From Echria macrotheca (lineage: Eukaryota; Ascomycota; Sordariomycetes; Sordariales; Schizotheciaceae): a stretch of 64,000 bases of DNA. The first letter of the stretch is position 1; every line of letters begins with the position of its first letter. The translations under genes were made by a program, and so were the position numbers. The stretch covers positions 1,240,001 through 1,304,000 of the forward strand of contig MU839830.1 of NCBI GenBank assembly GCA_030411725.1. The letters are read 5' to 3'. Below, piece after piece: positions 44,232 through 55,020 of this stretch. The notes under the pieces were generated by a model, which had not been told where the DNA came from, searched no databases, and was given only the letters and a program-made list of their open reading frames with translations.

Positions 44232-45322
44232 TGCTGGGGTGGACGCGAGGAAAGCGGAAGGCAAAGGACGGTGGTTAGAGAGAAAATCGGAACCTACCCA
44301 GCGCTAGGAACGGTGCTTCCACAGCCGACATTATATACCCCCTTCCGAAACCGCCGGAGTCAAGTGCGTGGCCGAACCAACTCTCCCTGCTAGCGCGACG
44401 CAGGGACGCGCAGACGCGCTGATGCGCTGCTAAAGGCGGACCGACCGAGTCGAGAGGAATGTGAAGGCGGCGAAAACAGAGGTTAAATCGGGCTGTCGGA
44501 CGCAGGCAGAGAGATGGTGGGCTGCGACTTGCTCTGCGACCGAACTGGCTGTCAACTTGTTTTCCGCGCTATTCGCTGCAATGATGCTGCTTTCGCCGCC
44601 CTTTCGCGTCCTCGAGAAAAAGGGGGAAAATATAGAATTATTAGTTGTTTCTGTTCCTGCCTCGGGACCTCGGAGGGGAAGTTGCCAGCGATGCGCAGGG
44701 ATGTGCGGACCAGCTGCCCTTTGGCGGTGCCGCGCTCAGCCGAGACGTGCCGTCATGACGTTGCCGTGGGGCTCCCTCCAAAAAGTAGGTACTTGGACAA
44801 GTACCTAGGTATCTTCTCCACGAATCCTCGTACGCTAGCATTAGATATTGCGCCACCTCTGGATTTTTTAGGCGCTGAATAGAAATCTGAATAGGTCTAA
44901 CCAAGACGCTTGAATGAATTTCCAGAAGAGTCGGCCCGGATGCAAAAACATGCAAAATCTCCCTCGCTCGACCTGTTGACATTCTACCTTGCCCGCTTGA
45001 CAACCACTGCCAGCTGATGCCGGCCGGCCGTGATCGTCTTTTGTACACTTCGCCGTGCTCGAGCCCTATCATACAAAGTCTGCCCATGCATCCCATAACG
45101 TACCATAATCCTTAACACTTCCATCAAACGAGAGAACCATCCCATAACCCCTGAGCATACCTACCCATTGAAACCATACCCTTTTCCCTAGAACCCGGCC
45201 GCCCCTTTACGCCCCTTACAACATGGCCCTCTAAATCCAGCCAGACGAGAAGACCCCCCAAGCCCATATACCTAGACGCCTTTCGGGGGGTACCTGAACA
45301 AAGCTCGCGAGATCGTAAATTC
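44232..45322. other. Intergenic, upstream of DGA1
   Basis: 1.1 kb between the start of DGA1 and the stop of the next minus-strand gene. No gene is seen. It holds the 44786-44811 inverted repeat, and the bases just after 44231 are the likely DGA1 promoter. Confidence 0.55.
44786..44811. promoter_or_regulatory. 22-bp inverted repeat overlapping TACCTAGGTA copy 4
   Basis: Perfect arms TAGGTACTTG (44786-44795) and CAAGTACCTA (44798-44807) flank GA. The second arm overlaps a TACCTAGGTA at 44802-44811. It lies 555 bases upstream of the DGA1 start. A dimer-binding site is possible. Confidence 0.45.
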
Positions 45323-47152
45323 CTACTCTTGATCTGCCGCCGCTTTGTCCTGGTTCGACACTCCCAGTTGCTGTTGAAGAGCCGATACCTCAGCTGCCAA
45401 CGTCGATATTGTCCGCTCCTGTGTGGTTATCTTCTCTATCCATTGCGCCTCCCTCTTGTCGCGCGCTTGCAAATCAGCCGTGAGCTGTTTGTACTGTTCT
45501 TGGAGCATGTGGATCTGTGACCAGACACTGTCCTGGGCTGTAAACGCCGAAACGCTGTTGGCGCCCGTGCCGTTGCTTGCTTGCCTCTGGCTGCCCGTGC
45601 CTCGCCCGCGGCCGCGAACCGCTGGAGGTGCGGCTGGAGCCCCTTCAGGTTGTCTTCCGTCAGCAGGGGGGTACTGGGAGCGCCAGAGCTCGGCCGTTTC
45701 GGACGTACCATGCGATGGCATCGACAAGCCCGATGCCGCCTGGTTCGGCCCCCGCTTCTGGGCCGCCTGAGGGACCTGAGCCGCCCCGGGACTCAGTGGC
45801 TTTGGACTCTCCGTCATGCCGCTTTGCGAGTACATCGACGAGCTGCCCGCGCTCAGCGGCATCGACGAGATGCTCGTGTGCGGCGTGTGACTGTTGGGAA
45901 CGCTGGGCGACGTCGCCGACGCTGTCGACCCACGGTCGACATTGGGAGGATACAAGCCGCCCGCCGGTCGAGGCCCGGCCGGAGGGTATGTGTTGGAATG
46001 CGTGAAGCCTTCCTGGCCGGCCTGCCCGGCAACATGCTGGGCCTTGATGCTTGGCATGCTCAGTGGTCGTCGTTCTTCTGCCATGCTGACATCGGCGCTC
46101 GTATCGTGCTGGATACCTCCCATGGTCGACCCTTCGAAATCATAGTCTTCTTCCCCCGCGAAGCTCCCCATGCTGGTTCGTCTCCCCGCGCACCCGCCCG
46201 CTCCTTTGCTGTGTCTCGCCAGTGCGTCGCCGCGGGCAAATTTCCTGTCGCACTTGGGACAGACGTGTGGTTTCTCCCCCGTGTGGAGCTTGCTATGACG
46301 TTTAAGATCGTGCAGCCGACGAAATTTCTGCTCGCATTGCGTGCAGCTATATGGCTTTTCCTGGCTGTGCGTGAGCAGGTGGCTCTTGAGGTTGTGATGT
46401 CTGGTAAACACGGTTTCGCAGTATGGGCATTTGTGCTTCTTGGATGACGGGGACCTTGGTCCGAGCTCGGCGTTTGGAGAATCTGTCATCGGCATACTCA
46501 TGCCTCTTTGCGGAGGCGGGGGAATCGAATTGGCCGGCAGGCCGGGATACGACAGAGACTTGTCTTCCATCTGCGCTTCGGGTATCGATGCGTAGCTGCC
46601 CGCGTGGCCCTGCGCGTCCATCTCCATCTGCCCGGGGCTGTGGACGACGTGGCCGTCTCCTTCGTCGACGCTCGCTCCTGTACCCACCGTCTCGGCGCTG
46701 ACGGCGCTCTGGGGGCTAACATCTTGTAGGTCGGTCGATGTTTCGGTGGAGGGAATCTGAAGCGCTCTGGAGGCAGCGGCCGCCGCCGCCTCGACCACGT
46801 CCTGGGCCGGACGGCCATCTTGGGGTCGGCTCATAGCGCCGGATATGAGTTGACTCAGTAGAGTCTCGTTGATCAGTTGGTTCGTAGGATCTGGGTCGGT
46901 AGCCGACACGTCTTGTCTGTGCTCGTCTGCGATGCGGCGCCGCTTGTCTTCGGGTGACTGCGCCTGTCTTGTGTACCCCACGAGCCGAGCGATCTTGGCG
47001 GGCGAGATGTCGCCGTTGGTGATGGACGAGGGGGACGGCGTCGGCGTCGTCTCGCGGGTCCTCTTCAGCGACTTGACGAGGCCGTCGTGGACACCCGGCG
47101 TGTTTGGCGGCGCTGTCGACGGCGTCACGACAGCTGTGGCCTCCGATGCCAT
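45323..47152 (-). CDS. Three-finger C2H2 transcription factor with coiled-coil tail
   Basis: Intronless nuclear regulator of 609 residues. Fingers at about 240-322 read CPYCETVFTRHHNLKSHLLTH, CTQCEQKFRRLHDLKRHSKLH and CPKCDRKFARGDALARH; the third ends in GAGGC, so its last ligand may be Cys instead of His. Linkers HSQEKPY and HTGEKPH are canonical. The N-terminal region carries Thr/Pro-Ser motifs (TRETTPTPSPSS) and a basic patch (EDKRRRIADEHR). The mid region is Pro/Ser/Gly-rich. The last 70 residues (VWSQIHMLQEQYKQLTADL, then TISTLAAEVSALQQQL) predict a coiled coil for dimerisation. I cannot name the orthologue; Azf1- or RsrA-like fungal factors are candidates. It is divergent from the SUN gene across a 5.5-kb gap. 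Confidence 0.85.
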   Translation of the reverse strand: MASEATAVVTPSTAPPNTPGVHDGLVKSLKRTRETTPTPSPSSITNGDISPAKIARLVGYTRQAQSPEDKRRRIADEHRQDVSATDPDPTNQLINETLLSQLISGAMSRPQDGRPAQDVVEAAAAAASRALQIPSTETSTDLQDVSPQSAVSAETVGTGASVDEGDGHVVHSPGQMEMDAQGHAGSYASIPEAQMEDKSLSYPGLPANSIPPPPQRGMSMPMTDSPNAELGPRSPSSKKHKCPYCETVFTRHHNLKSHLLTHSQEKPYSCTQCEQKFRRLHDLKRHSKLHTGEKPHVCPKCDRKFARGDALARHSKGAGGCAGRRTSMGSFAGEEDYDFEGSTMGGIQHDTSADVSMAEERRPLSMPSIKAQHVAGQAGQEGFTHSNTYPPAGPRPAGGLYPPNVDRGSTASATSPSVPNSHTPHTSISSMPLSAGSSSMYSQSGMTESPKPLSPGAAQVPQAAQKRGPNQAASGLSMPSHGTSETAELWRSQYPPADGRQPEGAPAAPPAVRGRGRGTGSQRQASNGTGANSVSAFTAQDSVWSQIHMLQEQYKQLTADLQARDKREAQWIEKITTQERTISTLAAEVSALQQQLGVSNQDKAAADQE

Positions 47153-50100
47153 CGATTTGCCCGCACTTGGCGGAGAGGCGGATTCGACCGCCTGGACGGA
47201 ATTCCACGTCGGAATTACTACCTGCCCTGGCTATCACGCTCGCGAGGTCACCGGCGAGCTCGACGCATCGCCAAGGGAGACGGAGAGCAGAGGCGTCGAC
47301 GGAGCTGTGGCTGATGATTCGTGGCGAGAGCTTTGTTACCGGAAGGGCCGCGCAGCCACGGATGTTGCAAGCGAAAGCGAAAACGGAAGGCGAGGCGTAT
47401 GGGTTAAGACTTTGGATGCACGAACTGGAAGCGGGCTGCGATGTGTTCACCCGTGGCTCGTGGTCAATTGTGCAGCGCGGGCCGGATTGGACTCTGTGGT
47501 CGCCGTTCCGGTGTGACTTGGGATGACAGGCTCAAGGACGTGAGGGTTGAAGGCTGGCTAACTCGCAAGGCGAGAAGTCTCCAAGATGGGGGACCTGTGG
47601 AAAAGGGAAAAAAATGGGCACTGGGGCTGGGGCTGCTGTGGATGGTGCTACCACCTTACCTTGCTCCATCCGGCAGCACGGGCGGCCCTTCTCGGGCCTG
47701 CTTGCACGCCGACTGTTAGCCGGTACTTGCACGCGCCAGGCAGCCCAGCCCAGCCCAGTCCAGCCACGGGCTGACCACGCCCCGCCTTTTCTTCATCAGC
47801 AGAGAGGCAGCTCTCGCACTGCTCACTCATCCACCTCGACAGGTGCCCCGCGCCCGTTGTGATTCGCCCAGCCGTCCATGTGCTCAGCTGGTCCCGACAA
47901 ATGGGGAAGCCATGACTTCATCATTGGGCCAGCCAGCCACGGCCGCCGGCTGGCTTTTACGCAGTTTGGAGTTGGACAGCTGGTTGCCCGATGCGGCGTC
48001 CAACCGAATCTTGAGGTCGCGGCAGAATCCCATCAGCCCAGTGGGCCAGCTTCCCCTCCACTTTCTGCGTGTGCGATCGTCGGAGCTATGTCACTGGACA
48101 ACTTCCCCGCCGCGAGCCTCGTCGGTGCTCTCTACACTACTCTAGGCTTTCCGCACGTCTGGACCAATCCGCCGGGCAGGGTAATTACGACGGGCTCGAC
48201 AGACGGAGTGTATTCATTATTGGGCCAGATCAGCAAATCAGGCTCAATCAGCCGCGCTGGCCCGGCACATGCAGCGATCGCAGCCGGGCAGGCAACCCGC
48301 ACGACAGCTGAACGACTGATTAACTAGCGAGTGAGAAGACGGCGTGAAGGCGTCGCTGTTGGGTGCCCGCTGGCGCCTCGGGCATGTCAGCAAACCACCC
48401 AAGGGTGGCTGTGTCACCGAATCAGACGGCAAACAGTGGCGGCAGCCCTCTGGGGGTGCTCCATGCAGAGGTACCGCTCTAACAGGCCGGGGGATGGCGC
48501 GAGGGGTGGCTTCACACTTCCAACACTTCAGCCGTGTGATGCTCGCCTTCACGCTCCCCTCGATCCGGCGTCGCTGAGGCCTCGTATCCCGATGCAGTGG
48601 CGCGCAGCCGGCCAACACCGGCGGGACCGCGCTGGACGGGTGTCAAAAGGTGCAATGCAGCGACGTGTAGTTCCATCGGCGGTGGTGAATGGGCGGTTTT
48701 GCGGTTTTGCATGATGATCTTCGCCCTTCCGAGGCATTCAGACCATCAGATGGCCCGGGATCTTCGAACCACTACACTCGTCGCCGCGCATGGACCCGGT
48801 TCTCGGGGGTCGCTACCCCGGCTTGACATCACCATCCGGCGCCTGCTATAGCTCCCGCGCTATTAGATATCGCTCTCAGCGTCGTTCGCATGAAGACGAC
48901 GTTCGTTTTGCGCCGCCTGGCATTTCCACATCCTGGGGTGCTGCAGGCTTCACGGCCGTGACAGCTCTCCCGGCATGCCTCTTTAGACCAACATCACGGG
49001 GAACCTGGACCGATCACCTCTTGAATGTTACTCGGCTGAGGCATGTCCTCCTGAGCGCATCGGCATTATGTCGGCCTGCTAGAAGCTACGCATCACGATC
49101 CCGACTGCGCAAATGGTGTTTGTTCTGTGAGCAATGCGGTTTGCGTACCCTAGAGCAGCTACCCAGACGGGCATTGGGCTAGCCACTAATAGCTCTTCGA
49201 CGTCATCCGATGTTCTGATTGCTACTCTGTGTCCTGCGCAAACAGTTGCTCTGCGCAAGGCGGCGAGTGAAAGCACTACCGTCTTGCCACCTCTTCAGCT
49301 ATTTTGGATAAAGCTGTCTTGAGGGATATTGGAGCCTGTCCTTGTCATGGTTGGGTTAGTTTGACAGGAGACCGCCAGCATATTGGTGAGTGGGATTTGC
49401 TTCTAGGCGGCGCTGGCCTTGAAGGGGCACAGCACAGAAGTAAAGCGGCATACTGTATCACAACCTCGGAAGTCATAGGCCAATGTTAGGATCCCTATGG
49501 TTGGTGTATCGATGCCAACTGCCCGCAGTGCCACATCAACAAGCAAGCCACTGCCGATTCATGACCCAGCGGAGTCGGAACGGACGGGTGATACCTCCTT
49601 CGGAGCCGCGTGTGCTCGATGTAAATCGGTCCCGGCCCGACGGAAGACCAGCGCTCGTGGGACAGGAAAGCCGAAATTGCTGGGATGATATCTCTAGTGG
49701 CTCATGATACGCAGATAGACTTTTAGAACGCCGCCAGTTCCAGCGGCTACAGTGAACCAGGGTTGGGGTAACACTCGGTGCAGTTGACCGTACCTAGCTT
49801 GATATCAACCCAGCTCGAGGATATTGATACGACACTGGCAGCTGCTCCGGCCCATCCCATCATCTATGAGACATCGGGCGAGACTCCGGTGATGTATACC
49901 GTTCGATGTACGGACATGACCGGGACACACCTCTGGTTCTAGGATGGATAATATTTCCATTTTGACCCGAGGATGCCAGGTGCTTTGAGTTGACCGACAA
50001 CTTCGAGTCCTCAAGTCCTCGAGTCTTTCATCCACGTCGTAAGAATGAGGACAGGAAGTCCGCGCGAAACGGATGTTGTGCTAAGGAATATGCCAGGGAA

Positions 50101-52622
50101 CGAGCCTCTTGCAGGTGCAGTAGGATAACCAGCCCCCTACACCGTCAACAAGACCGGGCATAGGTGCGCCTATAGGCATGTAAGCATTTGGAATGTGGGT
50201 TGGGGATCTCAGGGGACACAAGCTTCTGGATATATGGTATGGGAAGTGGCACAGGGCCATCGTACCTGCAAGTATATAGTACTTGGAGTGGGACCAACGG
50301 GTACACACAGGACGCGCTCCCTCTCGCTACCTCTTGCGAGGTCCCGGCGAGCTGGTCCGCCAAAAGGATCGCTGACTGCGCGCATTTTGCACGCTGCTGA
50401 GACTGACAGCCAGGACACCATTTCCAGGGCTGATTCGCACGGGGAGGAGAAAGGACTGGGCTGAACTGCCATCCCAGCCTGAGCCACTTGGCTCGACGGC
50501 ACATATTTCTGCTATGCCATGCCGGCTCCCGGCGAAAACGAGAACCTTCGAACACCCATCCGAAAAAAAAAGATAGTACAGGCTTCGCGTGAGGGGACCA
50601 AGAAAGCCAGAGAAGCCGCTCCTCGACGGGACTTGTTGCATGACACGTGGTGCCAAAACACCCGCGACATCAGAACAGAAAAAGACCAAACCAAGGCATC
50701 GGCACCCGCGTCCACGAGGAGTAATTATGCGGTGATGTAAGAAGGTAAATCCATGCGGAAATGGAGTGGGAGGTGCTATTGGCGTCCTGGCAGAAGATAT
50801 GGCGAGGTATATAACTTCACCTGGTATAGAGTTGTATCGAGATCTGATTCGGTGCGCCGGCTGCTCCAGCTAGATGGCCGGAAATTCGACCTCATCTTGG
50901 GGAATTTTGCCAATATCTGAATCGAGGCTCGCGAGCGGCAGTATGACCCCGACAGCAAAACCAAGTTATAAAAACCCCCATAACACACCGGCAGAATGGC
51001 TGTATCTAATTGACGGCAAGCGAGCTGGGAGGCATTCTCAGCTTTACGCTGAATCATCTCACCCTCAACACCTGTCTGCTTTGTCTGAGCGGCCGTGATA
51101 CTCGATGGACGTTGGCAAGCCACGGGCCACGCAATCCTCCCGAATTCGGGTTACGACCCGAAGCCGACAGAACAAGAAAAGAAGCGAGACTCTGCGCCTC
51201 GCAGTGACATTTTTGCGGGTGGAGGGGTCACTGGGTCAGCATCTTAAAGTGGTTGTTTGGTGTCGTTAATATAGCCTTCCCTAATTTAGTCTAGTCAGGA
51301 ACAGGAAGCGGGAGTGTGTTTCGACTGGTCACGGCGGGAATTACCACTGGACGATGCGAGATAACGGCGACGGCGACGGCGGCAGGGATACGCAGCACGG
51401 ACCATTGGACGTCTCCCACTCTCTCCCTTTCATTCGGGTGGGCTCGAAAAGGTTCTGACACCCGCGAGTCTTGGATCATCAATCTCGCAGAGTCAACGCC
51501 TGCTGAGGCCGTCGCGTACTGTGTAAAAGTCCACTTGAATTGGAACCGTCTCATGCTTTCGGCGCGCTGCCGTGGGCAAAGCCGTCAGTGGCGGTCAATC
51601 GAGATGATGACCTTGGCACCAAGAACCGGACTCCGGACGGCAGCAAGCCAGCTCCTGGATTGGGACTGGCATGTTCAGACAGGATGCGACCGGGACGCAA
51701 AGCTAAAGACAACGCACCGCGCGTGTTTGCTGATTGCTCAACCGCGCTGTCATGACCGGTCCCGATGTTCTTCAGCGCTCCGAACCAAGCAGCGCTGTCG
51801 ATGTCAATTTCATCGTGAATGGCACTGCGGTCCAAATTGAAAAGACGTCGATCCAATCGACGCAAGGAGTGGCGGCGAGGTGAGGCGGGTGGCCGCTGCG
51901 CATCCCTGTCTTTCGCTGGTGTTCCTGCAGCAGCCGCGCAGGCCTCATTTGCCAGGCCCGGCCAGTCCCTGAATGAGCCAAGTAATTTCGCCAAGGAAGG
52001 CGATCCCCACGACCGCCGTCGCCTGTGAGTGGCTCTCGAGCCCTGAGCTCTGGCTGGGCCAGCAACCCCGGCCGGGCTCATTACTGTTCCCTTTTCTCTC
52101 GACTCATGCCCGCCCGCCCTGACACCCACATCTCTCGACCTCCGTGACACTCTCACGGATCCTTCTTCAGTTCATCCCTTGGACTGCTGCCGCTCGTTTA
52201 CCCCGTCTGCCGGCGCCTTTCCTTCCCTCAGGCCCGGATTCCATCCAACAGAGAGTCTTTGGCTCTCTACCACATTCCTTTGGAACGGAAAGCGATCAAG
52301 AAGCACGACCGAAAGCTACGAATGCCACTGTACCCATCTCCCGCCTATATCCATCCTGTCAACAGGTACGTTTCTCAACGCGTCACTGCGAGTTTTCTGC
52401 TCGTATGCGCCGAGCGCAGCGGTATGCATCGCTGGAAATGACTCGCTATTTCTGGCTTTCGTCCGCGATCGAAGCAGCGGATACCTGGGGACAGGTATCC
52501 ACGTCCGGATCGGAGCTAATTAAAGGGGTAGTTAGCAGTTATCAACCTGATCAGCAACCGACCGCGTACCGTAGCGAACCCGAACCTCTCGAAGACGATA
52601 GCGAGATTGTGTAGTTGGCGAG
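47153..52622. other. Long intergenic gap, C2H2 gene to SUN gene
   Basis: 5.5 kb between divergent genes with no supported coding region. It contains a CAGCC pentamer run at about 47742-47765 and scattered short frames. The frame at 52144-52614, just before the SUN gene, has no family match and most likely lies in its leader. Confidence 0.55.
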
Positions 52623-53931
52623 ATGAAAGGAATCGCGAGACTCGCCATCGTGGCGGCCGTGGCTGCCGGCGTTTCGGCCCAGCCGCACAAGCATCAGCAC
52701 CAGCACCTCCACCGCCAGGTCAAGCAACGCGGAGAGGTTGAGAAGCGTGACACGGTTGTCGTGACAGAAGTTGTCGAGGGCCCGACGATCACGGAGTACA
52801 TACTCGGCGGGCAGAAGGTGGAGGAGGATGATGCGAAGGACGGTCTGAAGAAGGGCAAGTACGTTATCATTGGTACCTCGACTCCCTCCTGGAGCGCCCC
52901 CCCTCCGGCCTTTTCGACGTCAACCTCGACTTCGAGCCCTACCGGTGGTCAGTTTTTCGAGCATAAGCCCAGTTCGGCCCCGCCTGCCCCTGCGGCGTCG
53001 TCGGCTGCGCCTGCGACGCCATCGCCGCCTCCGAGCCCCGGCGCCGGTATCAACGCAGACTTCCCCAGCGGCAAGGTTCCGTGCTCACAGGTGCCGACGG
53101 ATTATGGCGCCATTCCGGTTCCCTGGCTGGCCGAGTCCGATGGTTGGACTACGCTTATGCAGGTGGGCAAGTACGTCAAGGGCATGTCGTTCAACAACAT
53201 TGTGCAGCCCAAGGGCACAGGATGCACCCCCGGCTGCATGTGCTCGTACGCTTGCCCTCCCGGTTACCAGAAGACGCAGTGGGACGAGGATTCGCAGGGC
53301 GCTACCGGCCAGTCGGTTGGCGGCCTGTACTGCAACCAGGACGGATTCCTCGAGCTCACGCGGCCCTCGCACCCCAAGCTTTGCGAGCAGGGCGCCGGCG
53401 GTGTGTTTGTTCGGAACGAGTTGAGCAGCAACGCGCCCGTGTGCCGTACCGACTACCCTGGTAACGAGGCCATGACGATTCCCCTCGATACGCAGCCCGG
53501 TCAGACGTACCCCTTGACGAACCCCAACTCAGCGAACTACTACAAGTGGCAAGGCAAGCCGACCACGGCACAGTACTATGCCAATAACGAGGGTGTTCCG
53601 GTCCAGAAGGGTTGCGACTGGGGCAGCCCGAGTGACCCGACGGTCGGTAACTGGGCGCCTACCAATATCGGTGTGGGCCAAGACGACTCGGGCACGACCT
53701 ATCTTTCCATCTTCCCCAACCGCCCAACCTCCAACGCTGTCCTCAACTACAACATCGAGCTGGAAGGCAACTTCAACGGCGAGTGCTGGCTCCGCAACGG
53801 TCAATACACGCTGCCGAATGGGTGCACGGTAAGAAACACCGCCGTCTGGAATCAGAGAGAGGGCTTAACTGACGTGATCACAGGTTGGCATTCCCAAGGG
53901 TGGTTCCGTCACACTCGTGTTCAAGCACTAG
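52623..53931 (+). CDS. Secreted SUN-family wall protein (Sim1/Uth1/Sun4-type)
   Basis: Wall-associated protein of the fungal SUN family (GH132), linked to septation and wall remodelling; beta-1,3-glucan activity has been reported for members (family knowledge). Exons 52623-53828 and 53884-53931 give 417 residues; the 55-nt intron (GTAAGA to CAG) is phase 0 and joins NGCT to VGIPKGGSVTLVFKH. A signal peptide is clear (MKGIARLAIVAAVAAGVSA, cleavage predicted after residue 19). A possible Kex2 site Lys41-Arg42 follows. A Ser/Pro/Ala-rich linker (about 85-145) leads to the Cys-rich SUN domain: CSQVPTDYGAIPVPWL, GMSFNNIVQPKGTGCTPGCMCSYACPPGYQKTQW, and late LSIFPNRPTSNAVLNYNIELEG. There is no GPI signal, as usual for the family. 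Without splicing, the frame would end differently at 54074. Confidence 0.92.
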
Positions 53932-55020
53932 GCAGCCCTACAGCAGAGCGGCTGGCTTGCTTCACGGGCCGTGGCGATTCTCTTCCCACTTTGAGAGTTG
54001 GCGAGAGGGACTGGTGCTGGAAAATGGAAATGGGTGGGATTTTCGAGTCGCATTTTAATGTTAAATGTGTATAATTGCTATTTTGTCTTTTGCATGGGAC
54101 GAGGAGGAGAGAGTCAGGCCTGGACACGGTGCGATCCGGCCTGTGCTCGAGGGGATCGATGATTTGCTTCCGCCTGCCGAACCGTTCACTTGGAAAGCCT
54201 TGGTTTACCGCTGTGCCGTGCTACGTCTTTGGGTTTGGGTTGTGCTCGGTGGACCTCAACCAGCCGCTTATCCCGATCGACAACAGTGTCCGGGCTGGGT
54301 CGATCTCCCTCCGTCTTTGCCCGGGGGTTGCAGGATGAGAGACTGGGTGGGAAGAGGTGGTTGGCCTGTGTATAGCAACGAAAGTTAGCCGTGTATGTTG
54401 GTGTTCATCTTCAGATTGTTCGCTTCGAACGGGAGATCTGTGTGCGGTGAGATGAAGTGGCTGTAAACCGTATGTTAAGTTAACAAGACGCGATCTGTTA
54501 TCTATTGCAGAGTTCTATTGCAGAGTCGAGGGGGTACGGATGATATAGGGGTTCTGTTTAGCTACGAAGTGATTAGGTACTGTGTAGGTCTAAAGTTTAT
54601 GTGCACATCTGCAATACGTGGCGCAGAGGTGGGGGGCTGCGGCGAGACGACTTGGGCTGACGCGCGTTGGCCAGTCGTGCCTCGAGCTGTGTTTCATCAG
54701 CTCCATCCCGATTGCGAAAGATACCCGGCACTTGTACCTCGAAAAGGCCAACCAACTTTTTGGCCGGCTGAACAGGCAACAACCTCCATCAACTATCCTG
54801 TCGCCGAACTTCACATCCACAGCTCCCTGTACCTGGCCACAGCTGCCGGACACCAAACAAAGCTCTCGCCGTCGAACCCGCGACTCGATTGACAGCGAAC
54901 AGGCCGCTCTCGTGAGCCTTGCGCCGTGCGTCGCCACCCTCATCCTCGACCCTCGCTTCCCCGACTTCATTCCTCGGCCTCGGTCTTCTTGATGGTCGCA
55001 GCGCTTCCGACTTGCTTACC
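53932..55020. other. Intergenic, SUN gene to VPS10
   Basis: 1.1 kb with no supported gene. A 13-base tandem duplication around TCTATTGCAGAGT occurs at about 54500-54525. In-frame codons before 55021 lack an ATG (the frame begins at a TTG), so the VPS10 start is well defined. Confidence 0.55.

Noticed and set aside
52144..52614. 156-codon frame ending just before the SUN gene
   Set aside because: No homology recognised and it lies where the SUN 5' UTR is expected.
54919..55020. Longer N-terminus for Vps10
   Set aside because: The upstream frame begins with TTG, and the ATG at 55021 starts a good signal peptide.
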